Source of the DNA: an uncultured Piscinibacter sp.
GTDB lineage: Bacteria > Pseudomonadota > Gammaproteobacteria > Burkholderiales > Burkholderiaceae_C
Direction: 5' to 3'
NCBI RefSeq assembly: GCF_937952055.1
Contig: NZ_CALFYO010000020.1
Span: 62,001-126,000 of the forward strand
DNA: 64,000 bases
The translations under genes and the position numbers were made by a program. The notes below the pieces were generated by a model. The model was not told the origin of the DNA. It saw nothing but the letters and a program-made list of their open reading frames with translations, and did not search any database. Numbering within the stretch: the first letter of the stretch is position 1; each line of letters starts with the position of its first letter. Below are positions 17,607 through 25,661 of this stretch, one piece after another.

Positions 17607-17958
17607 TGCCTTCAATCCCCTGCGCGTCTCGCGCGAGACGGTGCGTCAAATCGCGCTTGGCGTCGACCGGTACCAAATCATGCGGTCGCGATGGGGCCGG
17701 TCGGTTGCCGACGCCAAGCGCAAGCCGCGCTCGGCCGGCGTGGTGACGACACGGCCGCTCGAGCGGGTCGAACTCGACCACTTCCTATGCGACGTGCACC
17801 TGGTCTGTCACAGGACCGGTGTGCCGTTGGGCCGGCCCTGGCTGACCCTGGCCGTCGACCACTACTCCGGCATGGTGGTCGGCTACCACCTGAGCTTTGC
17901 GCCGCCTTCGGCGGCCTCGGTGCTCGCGTGCCTGAGGCACTCCATCCTGCCCAAGTAG
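17593..17958 (+). CDS. tnsB: TnsB transposase, middle fragment (first half of the DDE domain)
   Basis: A 121-aa protein that begins the RNase H-like catalytic core. The first catalytic aspartate is Asp62 in VELDHF, followed by the strands WLTLAVDHYSGMVVGYHLSF. It stops at 17956-17958 right after ILPK, a point that in related transposases continues into a loop before the second aspartate. It starts at GTG 17593, overlapping the end of the N-terminal fragment by 14 nt. Alone it cannot be active; it must pair with the C-terminal fragment encoded about 500 bp downstream. Confidence 0.78.
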   Translation: MQQPDAFNPLRVSRETVRQIALGVDRYQIMRSRWGRSVADAKRKPRSAGVVTTRPLERVELDHFLCDVHLVCHRTGVPLGRPWLTLAVDHYSGMVVGYHLSFAPPSAASVLACLRHSILPK

Positions 17959-18068
17959 GCCCCCTCTCCACTACCCCAGAGGCCACCTATCCGGACCACC
18001 GCCCGCAGGCACGGTGGAGCCGCCGCATCGCCTGCCAGCCCCAACGTCACTCAGAAGGAGCACCCATC
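17959..18068 (+). other. Short non-coding segment at the head of the insert within tnsB
   Basis: About 110 bases between the middle transposase fragment and the inserted ORF. Short inverted repeats are present (CCACCG / CGGTGG near 18000) and could fold, but nothing matches a named RNA. The 5' edge lies directly after the ILPK codons. Confidence 0.5.
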
Positions 18069-18458
18069 GTGAGCAAGAAGCTTCTCTTTACGCGCCCTGT
18101 CGTTCATATAGCGGACCGGGTCTTTCCAAATGCACCGAGAGTCCGTGCAGACGACCCGCACAACGGCTACTGCCTCACGGACTACTTTCGAGACATGTAC
18201 GAACTCGCTCGAACGGCCGGGGCCAGTTTCCCGCAGCTGAAGCCACACCTCAAGCCCATGGTTGACCGCTATATCCGCGAGGTCAACTTGCACATGGCTC
18301 GGCAGTTACCGGAAAAGAAGTCCAAGACGGGCTTGGCTCCGAAGGAACCAAGCCCAGCGCTACCGTCGACAACGAGCCATCAGCAGGGTCAACCCCCGAC
18401 GCGCACACCGCGTCGAAGCCCGAACGACCCATTGCGTCGCAAGGGAGGGCAGTCGTGA
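18069..18458 (+). CDS. Unknown 129-aa protein encoded by the insert within tnsB
   Basis: It begins at GTG 18069 with AAGGAG spaced 8 nt. The N-terminal 80 residues look folded (YCLTDYFRDMYELARTAG, a later YIREVNLHMARQL helix). The last 45 are Pro/Ser/Lys-rich and probably disordered. No domain is recognised. It has no transposase similarity and so is an insertion, not a decayed part of tnsB. Its stop overlaps the ATG of the C-terminal transposase fragment (TGATG), so the two are likely coupled. Confidence 0.65.
   Translation: MSKKLLFTRPVVHIADRVFPNAPRVRADDPHNGYCLTDYFRDMYELARTAGASFPQLKPHLKPMVDRYIREVNLHMARQLPEKKSKTGLAPKEPSPALPSTTSHQQGQPPTRTPRRSPNDPLRRKGGQS
18441..18449 (+). promoter_or_regulatory. 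Shine-Dalgarno before the C-terminal transposase ORF
   Basis: AAGGGAGGG ends 8 nt before ATG 18458 and lies in the last codons of the inserted ORF. It supports independent translation of the C-terminal DDE fragment. Confidence 0.65.
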
Positions 18459-19423
18459 TGGAGTCGTTCGACAAGACCGCGCTGCGCAAGGCCCTTGACG
18501 CCATCCCCTGGCTGGCCTGCGGCATTCCGGACACGCTGGTCGTTGACAACGGCCTGGACCTGGCGTCCCACGGCGTGCAGGACGCGTGCACGGCGCTAGG
18601 CATCCATCTCGTCTTCACGCCACCACGCAGCCCTTGGTACAAGGGTACCGTCGAGCGCGCCGGCGGGACCCTCAACACCCGCTTCATCCACTGGCTGCCC
18701 GGCACCACGCTGGGACAGGCGACCGCGGACCTGCAGTACGACGGCCGCGAGCACGCGACGCTCCTGGACGACCACTTCGAGCTGCTGCTCGAGCAGTACA
18801 TCCGCTCGGTGCACAACCAGGCGAGGCGGCGCGGGAAGGAAGGTACCGTGGCGTGGCGCTATGCCAGCGGCATTGCCGACTGGCCAGTGCGGGTGCCCGC
18901 GTCGATGGACGAACTCGATGCGGCCTGCGCCTTGACCCGTACTGCCGTGCTGCGGCAGACGGGGCTGACCTTCCTCGGTCTGCAGTACCAGAACGACACG
19001 CTTGGGGCGCTCTGGAACCGCGTGCCGGCCGGGACCCGGTTGACCTTCAAGGTCAACCCGCTGAACCTGCAAAACATCAAGGTCCTCAAGCCGGTGACCC
19101 AGGAAATCCTGTCGGTGGACTGCGTCTCCGACTTCACCTGGCCGCGCACGCTCTCGTACCACGTGGCCGTGCGCCAGCAGGCCCGCATCATGGGGCTCAA
19201 CACGGCCGACAAGGCGGGTCTGTCCGCGGCCGAGCAAGCGCTCAAGCGTGCCATCGCTGAGGCGACGGCCAGCTCCAAGAAGACCTTGCGCCACATGCAG
19301 GCCGAACTGCACCGTCAGGCCCTCGCCGCCGAAGCGCGGGAGGCACAGGCCGAGGCGACGGCCGCGGCGGCGGGTCTCGACGGCGACGACGTCGTGGGCA
19401 TGGTCTTCGGGGAGGCGCCGTGA
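18458..19423 (+). CDS. tnsB: TnsB transposase, C-terminal fragment (second half of the DDE domain)
   Basis: A 321-aa protein carrying the second and third catalytic residues: Asp30 in LVVDNG and Glu66 in WYKGTVE, a D35E-type spacing. Joining the middle fragment's last Lys to Glu2 here gives 88 residues between the first two aspartates; as I recall this is also the spacing in Tn7 TnsB (Asp273, Asp361), so nothing seems deleted. After the core come a beta-barrel region and a helical, Ala/Glu-rich tail that should bind TnsC. The start ATG overlaps the stop of the inserted ORF. Its stop overlaps the tnsC GTG (GTGA). Confidence 0.82.
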   Translation: MESFDKTALRKALDAIPWLACGIPDTLVVDNGLDLASHGVQDACTALGIHLVFTPPRSPWYKGTVERAGGTLNTRFIHWLPGTTLGQATADLQYDGREHATLLDDHFELLLEQYIRSVHNQARRRGKEGTVAWRYASGIADWPVRVPASMDELDAACALTRTAVLRQTGLTFLGLQYQNDTLGALWNRVPAGTRLTFKVNPLNLQNIKVLKPVTQEILSVDCVSDFTWPRTLSYHVAVRQQARIMGLNTADKAGLSAAEQALKRAIAEATASSKKTLRHMQAELHRQALAAEAREAQAEATAAAAGLDGDDVVGMVFGEAP

Positions 19424-20394
19424 CGGACACCGCTTCCGGCCTCGACCTGCCAGACGGCTCGCTGCGGCCCGTCTATCAGTTCCTGTGCGCGCTGTTCGTG
19501 GTGACGCGCCGGCATGGCGTCGCCCTGGCGGCCATGATGCGCCTCTTCAGGGCCTCGCCCTACACCGTCAGCCACCAGGGCTTCGCGCTCTTTGGCGAGT
19601 CCGGTGCCGGCAAGTCGTCGACGCTTCGTCACTTCAAGGCCCAGCTTCGTCAGGCCCTGGGGCTGTCCGAGACCGACCCCGACCCGCTGCCCTGCATCTC
19701 GGTGACCGCGACCATGACGCCGAAGGACCTGATGGTCGAGTTGCTCAAGGCCTGCGGCGACCCGGTGCCCGCCAGTGGCACCCGCGCCGAGCTGATTGCG
19801 CGCTTCAAGGTCCTGGCGCCACACGTGACTGCTATCCGCGGCATCGCCCTGGACGAGGCCCACCACGCCTTCGAGGCCAAGAACGGCAAGGACAAGGTCC
19901 AGATGGCGCTGACGCTGAAGGACGTGGTCTCGGCCTTCCCCAAGCCCATCATCGCGATGGGGCCCATGGTGCTCGAGCAATACCTCGATGCGGCCGATGG
20001 CATGCCGATGCGCTTCGAGCGGCGCGAGTTCCTGGAGGACATGCGGCTGGACCTGGCCGACGACATGTACGACCTGCGCGCGGTTCTCAAGGCAATGGAC
20101 GAGGCACTACCCAGCGAGCCGGGCTGGTCGCTCGTGTCGCCGGAGATGGTCAAGCGCCTCTACCTCGCTGGCCGCGCGTCCTTCGGCCGCATCGTGACCC
20201 TAGTGCAGCGTGCTTGCCTGCACGGCCTGATGAACGGTGCCGAGCGCGTTGGTCAGGCGCACTACAGCGCGGCCTGGCTCGAGGTGGCGCCGCGCCGCCA
20301 GCGCAGTGACAAGTACGACCCCTTCAAGCTCGACATCGCCACGGTGCACGCGCTGGCCAACCAGCTGAGCTCCAAGCTGCGCGAGCGCGAGTGA
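19420..20394 (+). CDS. tnsC: TnsC/TniB-like AAA+ transposition regulator
   Basis: A 324-aa AAA+ ATPase. Walker A is GESGAGKSS and Walker B is GIALDEAHH; a sensor stretch PIIAMGP follows. TnsC/TniB proteins form ATP-dependent filaments on target DNA and link the TniQ target selector to the transposase. The GTG start overlaps the tnsB C-terminal stop by 4 nt, so all transposition proteins are coupled. Length is normal for TniB and shorter than Tn7 TnsC. Confidence 0.88.
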   Translation: MTDTASGLDLPDGSLRPVYQFLCALFVVTRRHGVALAAMMRLFRASPYTVSHQGFALFGESGAGKSSTLRHFKAQLRQALGLSETDPDPLPCISVTATMTPKDLMVELLKACGDPVPASGTRAELIARFKVLAPHVTAIRGIALDEAHHAFEAKNGKDKVQMALTLKDVVSAFPKPIIAMGPMVLEQYLDAADGMPMRFERREFLEDMRLDLADDMYDLRAVLKAMDEALPSEPGWSLVSPEMVKRLYLAGRASFGRIVTLVQRACLHGLMNGAERVGQAHYSAAWLEVAPRRQRSDKYDPFKLDIATVHALANQLSSKLRERE

Positions 20395-20440
20395 CTCTGA
20401 CCCTGTGGCGGCCCGCGCGACGGCGTGGGCCGGTTCTCTC

Positions 20441-21976
20441 ATGACGTCTGTCCTTCAACCCACTTCTTCCTTCGTGCGCTGCCGCGGGCTGCTGCCCGGC
20501 GAGAGCCTCGCGAGTTTTGTGCAATGGCACTGCACGCACAACGTGGTGCCGCGCCTGTCGACGATATTCGGTCTCCTCGCACGCACGGGGGGCACCCCTG
20601 TGCGCAGCCTGCATGAACTGGCGCTGAGCCCAGCCAGCGTGCGCGCTTTGGAACGGGTCACTCGGCAGCCCTCTGGTGCGCTCGGCCACCTGCAGCGCAA
20701 GGTGCTGCGCGCAGCCGTCGAGGATGGCTACGAGGACCGTCTCGTCGATGGCGCTTACGAGTGGCCGGAGTACACCCGTACCCGGCGCGTTCAGGCGGTA
20801 TGCCCTGTGTGCCTTCACGAGACCGGCTACGCATTGGCTTGCTGGGAATACGTGCAGGCGCCCGTATGTTTGCGCCACGGGGTGCAGCTCGTCGACCACT
20901 GCGAGGACTGTGGCGCCCTCATCAAACTCGACCGGCCGATGCTGCTGCACTGTGAAGGCTGCGCCCGTCCGCTCGAGCGTGCCAGGTCGGCTCCCGTCGA
21001 TGAGCTCCAGCTCGAAGCCGCGCGGCGGGTTCAGGCGTCCAAGTCGCTGGCCTTAGGCACGTCCAGCGAGAACCTGCCCATCGAACCCCATGACCTGAGC
21101 GGGCTGCTGCGTCTGTTGTCGCTACCCAAGCCCGGGGAACCGGTGACCTGGGGCCTCAAGGGAGACCTTGAGGCCGTTGCGGTCGAGAGGCGTCTGGGCG
21201 CACTGCGCCGGCTCGGGCAGACGTTGGTCGGCTCGCGGATTGACTCGGGGCTGCTGCGCGCCGAGGCTCTGCGCCGCTGGGTTTACGCGCCGCTTCTGCC
21301 TGCGAGCGAGCGGACTCGACTCCTGCGTGAAGCCTGCGAAGCCGTCGCACTGCCGCCGGACGTCACAGCCATGGTGTGCTGGGACCGGGAGTCAGTTCCG
21401 CTCCCGACGGCGGTGGAGTTCTTCAAGCCCGACTCGCTGCCGTGCATCGTCGACATTCAGCAACTCGGTCACCGGCTCGGCCTGTCCCGCGCGGACTTGC
21501 GCACGCTCATGGCCGAGGAGGCGGTCTCCGAGAACAAGCCGAAGGACTTCGGCTTCGACATGGATGACGTACTGCGGTTGGAGCGGGCGTTGGGCGAGAT
21601 GCTCTCGCTCGACCATGCAGACCAGATGCTGGGCTGGCCGGGGTTGGCGGCAGAGCTCGTGTCAATGCGGCTTGTGGTCAGTGTGACCCACCAGTCTCAG
21701 GAGATAACCCTGCATCCACGTAGCGTGAGTCGGCTCTACGAACTCATTCAGGAGCGACTGGGGGCGACGAAGCCTGGTCCGGCAAGTGCGGCGACCCTGG
21801 CCGAAGTTGCGCGGGCACGAGGGCTGGACGCGCGCCAGGTGGCCTGGGCCCTGACTCAGGTCATTGGAGGCAGTTTGCCGGCGCAAGGGTGGGAAGCGCC
21901 ATACCGACTCACCTCTGTGCGGGTGTGTGCAGAGCAGCTGAAGCCCGTGCCCGACAGTCCGGCCTCGTCATGCTGA
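20441..21976 (+). CDS. tniQ: TniQ/TnsD-like target-selection protein
   Basis: A 511-aa protein. The N-terminus GLLPGESLASFVQW is the TniQ signature. A zinc-binding region follows: CPVCLHETGY, then VCLRHGVQLVDHCEDCG and later CEGC. The C-terminal 300 residues are helical and make it TnsD-sized, so it may recognise a fixed chromosomal site by itself. The start at ATG 20441 gives the usual beginning; no good ribosome-binding site is visible, and a GTG at 20405 is possible. The target site is not obvious; a tRNA gene lies about 9 kb away but no link is shown. Confidence 0.85.
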   Translation: MTSVLQPTSSFVRCRGLLPGESLASFVQWHCTHNVVPRLSTIFGLLARTGGTPVRSLHELALSPASVRALERVTRQPSGALGHLQRKVLRAAVEDGYEDRLVDGAYEWPEYTRTRRVQAVCPVCLHETGYALACWEYVQAPVCLRHGVQLVDHCEDCGALIKLDRPMLLHCEGCARPLERARSAPVDELQLEAARRVQASKSLALGTSSENLPIEPHDLSGLLRLLSLPKPGEPVTWGLKGDLEAVAVERRLGALRRLGQTLVGSRIDSGLLRAEALRRWVYAPLLPASERTRLLREACEAVALPPDVTAMVCWDRESVPLPTAVEFFKPDSLPCIVDIQQLGHRLGLSRADLRTLMAEEAVSENKPKDFGFDMDDVLRLERALGEMLSLDHADQMLGWPGLAAELVSMRLVVSVTHQSQEITLHPRSVSRLYELIQERLGATKPGPASAATLAEVARARGLDARQVAWALTQVIGGSLPAQGWEAPYRLTSVRVCAEQLKPVPDSPASSC

Positions 21977-22602
21977 GGTTGGTTGCCGAAGGGTCAGGAG
22001 GGACGTTCCTGGCGCCCAACAAGGTCATCGTAGAGATTCACAGCCGTGTCGGTACGCGCTTAGCCGATTACTGGATTCAAGCCCTTGACGTGTTCGGCGT
22101 TCCTCTGGAAGAAGGCTGCTTGCACCGCTACCCGCGATGGAGTGAGCCGCTCTTCGGCTTCGCGGCACGGTGCCTGGCCGCGTTGCCCGGTGGCGCCGGC
22201 CCGCTGGGCCGACTGAGCGACGATGGGGGCTATGCGAATGCGGTCATGCGCGGCGGACGAACCCTCGCGCACATGACAGGCCAGGTTCGAACACGCGAGC
22301 TCATGGGACCGCCAAGGACATGGTGCCGAACTTGGCGAGACGCGCTGTGCCGACAGGCCTATGGTTCGCCAGCGATGCCCGCCTACCCCGAGCCCACTCG
22401 CCTGCCGCGTTTCAGGTCATCGGCAGCGCGCCGCTACCGCCTCTACGACGCGCCAGTTGAAGCCCGTGACGCCCTTGGCTATGGGGTGGCGGGAGTAACG
22501 CTCTGGGACACGGAGCGATGCGGGACTCACGCTATCGGCGGTCACTGCGCCCTTTCGGAAAGAGGGGGACGACGTTGGGGGGCAGAGCCAGTTCACCATT
22601 GA
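21970..22602 (+). CDS. Unknown protein downstream of tniQ
   Basis: A 210-aa protein that starts at ATG 21970, overlapping the tniQ stop by 7 nt, so it is probably the last gene of the transposition operon. No domain is recognised. The first 110 residues look globular (VEIHSRVGTRLADYWIQALD); the rest is Arg-rich. Its 3' end overlaps the 3' end of the convergent recombinase gene by 71 bp. It might be an accessory targeting factor, by position only. Confidence 0.55.
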   Translation: MLRLVAEGSGGTFLAPNKVIVEIHSRVGTRLADYWIQALDVFGVPLEEGCLHRYPRWSEPLFGFAARCLAALPGGAGPLGRLSDDGGYANAVMRGGRTLAHMTGQVRTRELMGPPRTWCRTWRDALCRQAYGSPAMPAYPEPTRLPRFRSSAARRYRLYDAPVEARDALGYGVAGVTLWDTERCGTHAIGGHCALSERGGRRWGAEPVHH

Positions 22603-23716
22603 GACGGGCCGTTCGGCGCTCGGCCACGATGGCGCCGGCCTCGCGTCCGGCATGGACCTCCCTGGGTGGCATGCGACGCCCAATGGGTCGCCGGCCTTCG
22701 GCGTGGTCCAGCGCCTCCATTACGTCCGTGTTCACGAGGTTCACGTAGACCTCGGCCATCTTGGTCGTCTTGTGCCCGAGAACCAGCCGGAGCTCATGCG
22801 CGTTCAGGCCGGCACGAGCGTAGAACGTAGCGCCCAGATGCCGCAGGTCCGCGAAGCGCAGCCAGTGCAAATCAGCCTTGTCGCGGACACCCTCCCATGC
22901 GAGCTTGACGGCGTTCTTGCTCATGGAGAACACATACGGCGTGCCATTCCTTGGCACCGACCTCAGCAGTTGCACGGCGCGTTGCGACAGGGGCAGCGTC
23001 ACTTCCCGCCCCTTGGCCCAGACGTGCACCTCCCGCGTCGCGAGGCTGACCTTGTCCCATTCGAGTTTCAGCAGCGAACCGCGTCTCATCGTGCTGACCA
23101 GCGCCAGTTCGACCATGGGCCAGAACTGGGGGTTGTCGCACTCGGTCAAGGCCTGGACGAGGCGCTCCTCTTGGTCCGGGGTGAGCCGCACGAAACGGTG
23201 AGTCGACTGACCGAGGGCGATGCCGACCACGGGATTGCGATAGCCCTCCCAATGCCACTCGCGGATGGCGACATTGAATGCGGCCTTGAGCAGGGCCAGT
23301 TCCTTTTGCACCGTGCTCGGGCTCAGGCCCTCGGCCTTCATCGTCGTGGCCAGCGTGCGCAGCTGGCTGGTCGTGAGGTCTGCACATCGCGTGGAGCCGA
23401 TGGCGCGTATCAGCTCGTAGGTGCGGGTTCGTCGATAGCGACGCTTGCGCAGGTGCTCTTGCCAGCCGGTTGGCATGTTCTCGCCAATCGGCGACCCTTT
23501 GGGTACGAGACAGAGCGCCTCGTCCCTGAGCTCGCACGCGAGGGGCGGCAGCCCGGCGCCGATGAGGTAATGGTTGATGCGGGTGAGTTCCGCGTCTCGG
23601 CCGCCTTTGACCAGGGTGAACTCGTGCGCGTAGCGCAAGAGCACGTCGGCCACGCGCGCCACTTCAGGCCCTCCCAGTTCTGGTTGTGTCATGCCCGCCC
23701 CATTTCTGTATGCCAT
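22532..23716 (-). CDS. Tyrosine recombinase/integrase
   Basis: A 394-aa phage-type integrase. An N-terminal SAM-like core-binding domain (LTTSQLRTLATTMKAEGLSPSTVQ) is followed by the catalytic domain: Arg in TMRRGSLLKLEW, Lys in AKGREV, Arg in ADLRH, His in LGHKTTKM and the nucleophile Tyr in EVYVNL. The His that normally stands three residues before the second Arg is Ala here. Such enzymes insert or excise elements or resolve dimers. The start may instead be ATG 23692, which has a G-rich Shine-Dalgarno. It faces the transposition operon tail to tail. Confidence 0.88.
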   Translation of the reverse strand: MAYRNGAGMTQPELGGPEVARVADVLLRYAHEFTLVKGGRDAELTRINHYLIGAGLPPLACELRDEALCLVPKGSPIGENMPTGWQEHLRKRRYRRTRTYELIRAIGSTRCADLTTSQLRTLATTMKAEGLSPSTVQKELALLKAAFNVAIREWHWEGYRNPVVGIALGQSTHRFVRLTPDQEERLVQALTECDNPQFWPMVELALVSTMRRGSLLKLEWDKVSLATREVHVWAKGREVTLPLSQRAVQLLRSVPRNGTPYVFSMSKNAVKLAWEGVRDKADLHWLRFADLRHLGATFYARAGLNAHELRLVLGHKTTKMAEVYVNLVNTDVMEALDHAEGRRPIGRRMPPREVHAGREAGAIVAERRTARLNGELALPPNVVPLFPKGRSDRR

Positions 23717-23984
23717 GGACGCCGGAATCTACGAGGTCGTCAGCGCAAGCCTGCGACTCGAGGTCGAATGCCCGAGGCGAAAACACAGGTAGGTATATGC
23801 GCATGTTTGCGGACGCGCTGACTACGCTGACCGGACGGTGGCCCAAGGCGCTCAGGCCTGAATCGTCGTTTCAGCAAGGCGCTGCGCCCGATGTGCGCGA
23901 CCCGGTTTCTCGTGCGAGCCAGGGGCTCCCGCTGTCCTGCGCGCAGGCTGGGCGACGTGCAAATACGGCCGCGACGCGGCTCGC

Positions 23985-24191
23985 TTACCAGTCCTTGGGA
24001 ACGCCGTACGGGTCCTTCGGGAAGCTGAGCTTTGCCTTCACTGCCATCTCGCGGGGAATGAGCACCAGGCTCCGTGCGTCGCGAAGCCCTGCGACGACCT
24101 CTGCCTCCAGTCGCGCCAAGCGTTCAGCGACGACGTCCGACCCAGAGGTCGACGTCCGGCTGCTGTGCGAATGCTGGGGCGAGATGGTCAT
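23985..24191 (-). CDS. Small hypothetical protein
   Basis: A 68-aa frame. Residues 20-60 look real (VAERLARLEAEVVAGLRDAR, then KAKLSFPKDPYGVPKDW). No domain is known. It stands alone between the recombinase and the HAD-like gene with about 200 bp on either side. Confidence 0.4.
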   Translation of the reverse strand: MTISPQHSHSSRTSTSGSDVVAERLARLEAEVVAGLRDARSLVLIPREMAVKAKLSFPKDPYGVPKDW

Positions 24192-24389
24192 GCCGCGGCA
24201 TCATAGAGCGCGGCCAAGCGGCCGGCACAGTGCGACCCGCTCTGATGTTGACGCCCGTACCTGCACGAAGCCTCGGCGCCAGCGGCTGCGGCGACGAGAG
24301 CACACCCAGCGAGCCTGCGCGCGTGGTACGGGAGGCAATGGGAGACTGCTGGCACTTGAGCGCCTGGGCGGCAGCGGACCCCGTGGCGA

Positions 24390-25076
24390 CTACGTCTGGC
24401 TGTCGGCTGTCCCGCTGCCAAGGCCGAACTGTCCGGTCAGCACCGTCAGCAACCGGTCCTGGGCGGCCGGGTCCAGAAGCCCCTTGCAGCCGTCGACGGC
24501 CACAAGGTGGTGGCGGGACTCGTCCGTGGTCCACAGGATGGTGTCGTCGTCCACCGCTAGCCATGCCGCTGGCCGCAGCCACTGCGCATGCAACCGAACG
24601 ATGTCGGACTTGTTCAGGCGCCAGTAGTCCTGGTTGCTCAAGGGATGCTGTCTCGGTCCGCGCTGCAAGCGCGTCGTGAGGTCCTCGTAGGTATAGCCGA
24701 GGACCCGGCTCGCCAACGAAGGGCCAAGCGCCTCGAGGACGGTCGGCAGCCCCTTGGCCCAAGGTTGCGTCGACGTCAGGACGATGCGCGCCTGGGGCCA
24801 CGCCCGGAGCGCGCGTTCCAGCACCGGCACCGCCTCGTAGGGCCGATGGCCGTCGTCCCACGGGGAGCGTCCCTCAATCAACTCGTAGAGCGACGCACTG
24901 GGGTGCAGCACGCCCGACACCCCGAGGTACACCACCTGCAGCGTGTCCGGGGCCAGGCCACCGTACAGACCGGGCCGATTGAGCTGGAGGTCCTCGCCGC
25001 GCGCGCGACTCGGTGCATGGGCCGCGAGCGGCTCTGGACTGTGGTTGGCCGACCAGGTGTTCAAGGGTTCCTCCAT
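24390..25076 (-). CDS. HAD-like protein of the 'Swiss army knife' RNA-repair-associated type, lacking the Asp nucleophile
   Basis: A 228-aa protein. The middle 160 residues follow the HAD_SAK_2 layout: a first strand ending VVYLGVSGVLHPS, then ARIVLTSTQPWA (motif II Ser/Thr), and WLAVDDD near motif IV. In active members the first strand reads LDxDGVL; here both aspartates are gone (LGVSGVL), so phosphatase activity is doubtful. It starts 10 bp after the DUF433 stop and should be co-transcribed with it. It may be a binding protein or a degenerate repair factor. Confidence 0.65.
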   Translation of the reverse strand: MEEPLNTWSANHSPEPLAAHAPSRARGEDLQLNRPGLYGGLAPDTLQVVYLGVSGVLHPSASLYELIEGRSPWDDGHRPYEAVPVLERALRAWPQARIVLTSTQPWAKGLPTVLEALGPSLASRVLGYTYEDLTTRLQRGPRQHPLSNQDYWRLNKSDIVRLHAQWLRPAAWLAVDDDTILWTTDESRHHLVAVDGCKGLLDPAAQDRLLTVLTGQFGLGSGTADSQT

Positions 25077-25086
25077 GGGCGACGGG

Positions 25087-25302
25087 TCACCAGCGGCCCG
25101 GGTGCTCGTCCAGGTAGCGGCGCGCCGCCTCGATGTGGGCGGGGGTCAGGAACGGCCAGCTCTTCACCAGGCGTTCCCAGTCCTCGCCGGCATCGACGCA
25201 CGCCAGCAGCGTGCGGATGGGCAGACGCGACCCGGCGAAGACCGGCACGCCGCGCATGACCCCCGGGTCGGCATGGATGGCCGGCAGCGGCGGCTCGTTC
25301 AT
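25087..25302 (-). CDS. DUF433 family protein (antitoxin-like)
   Basis: A 71-aa protein with the DUF433 pattern: IHADPGVMRGVPVFAGSRLP, then a short helix-turn-helix. Many DUF433 genes are paired with PIN-like toxins and act as antitoxins and repressors. Here the partner is not a PIN protein but a HAD-like one. The start is ATG 25302, which overlaps the stop of the upstream 69-aa gene (ATGA); a longer frame exists but would run through that gene. Confidence 0.82.
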   Translation of the reverse strand: MNEPPLPAIHADPGVMRGVPVFAGSRLPIRTLLACVDAGEDWERLVKSWPFLTPAHIEAARRYLDEHPGRW

Positions 25303-25508
25303 GGCGCGTTCCCTCCGGCAAGGCGCGTCTCGGCTGGCTCGACGACCTGTCCGTTGACGAACACGCATCCGTCCTTGACCTCGATGAGGACCGGCCCGAA
25401 CCGGCCCTCCCAGAGATAGCGTTGGACACCTTCGGAGGCCAGCGGCAGGTCGGCCTGGGCCGACGGTGCTTGGCGGGTGAGGATTTCGGGCAGTAGCGGG
25501 GCGTTCAC
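25299..25508 (-). CDS. Hypothetical 69-aa protein
   Basis: A small protein with a clear central beta segment (FGPVLIEVKDGCVFVNGQVV) and natural codon choice. No family is recognised. It overlaps the DUF433 start by 4 nt, so the two are translated together, and it belongs to the same leftward operon as the HAD-like gene. Confidence 0.6.
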   Translation of the reverse strand: MNAPLLPEILTRQAPSAQADLPLASEGVQRYLWEGRFGPVLIEVKDGCVFVNGQVVEPAETRLAGGNAP

Positions 25509-25574
25509 GGCGACGAGGGCTCCGCAGACCTCGCCGCTGCCGGCGGGTCTACGAGGAAGGGTTGTGTTGGGGTT

Positions 25575-25661
25575 TCAAAGCCAGCGCAGCAGGCGGCGCG
25601 CCCAGCTGGGCACCCGGTCGGGTTTGGGCTGATAGTGCTGGCGGTAGACGGATGGATGCAT
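25575..25661 (-). CDS. Possible 28-aa microprotein
   Basis: A 28-codon frame from ATG 25661 with a good GGGAG Shine-Dalgarno spaced 6 nt. The peptide is rich in Arg, Trp and Tyr and ends with an amphipathic stretch WARRLLRWL. It precedes the 69-aa and DUF433 genes on the same strand. It could be a leader peptide or a small membrane-active peptide, or chance. Confidence 0.35.
   Translation of the reverse strand: MHPSVYRQHYQPKPDRVPSWARRLLRWL

Noticed and set aside
23717..24389. Plus-strand 313-codon frame (23686-24627)
   Set aside because: It overlaps the recombinase start region and lies opposite the HAD-like gene; Ser/Arg/Thr-rich with no domain.
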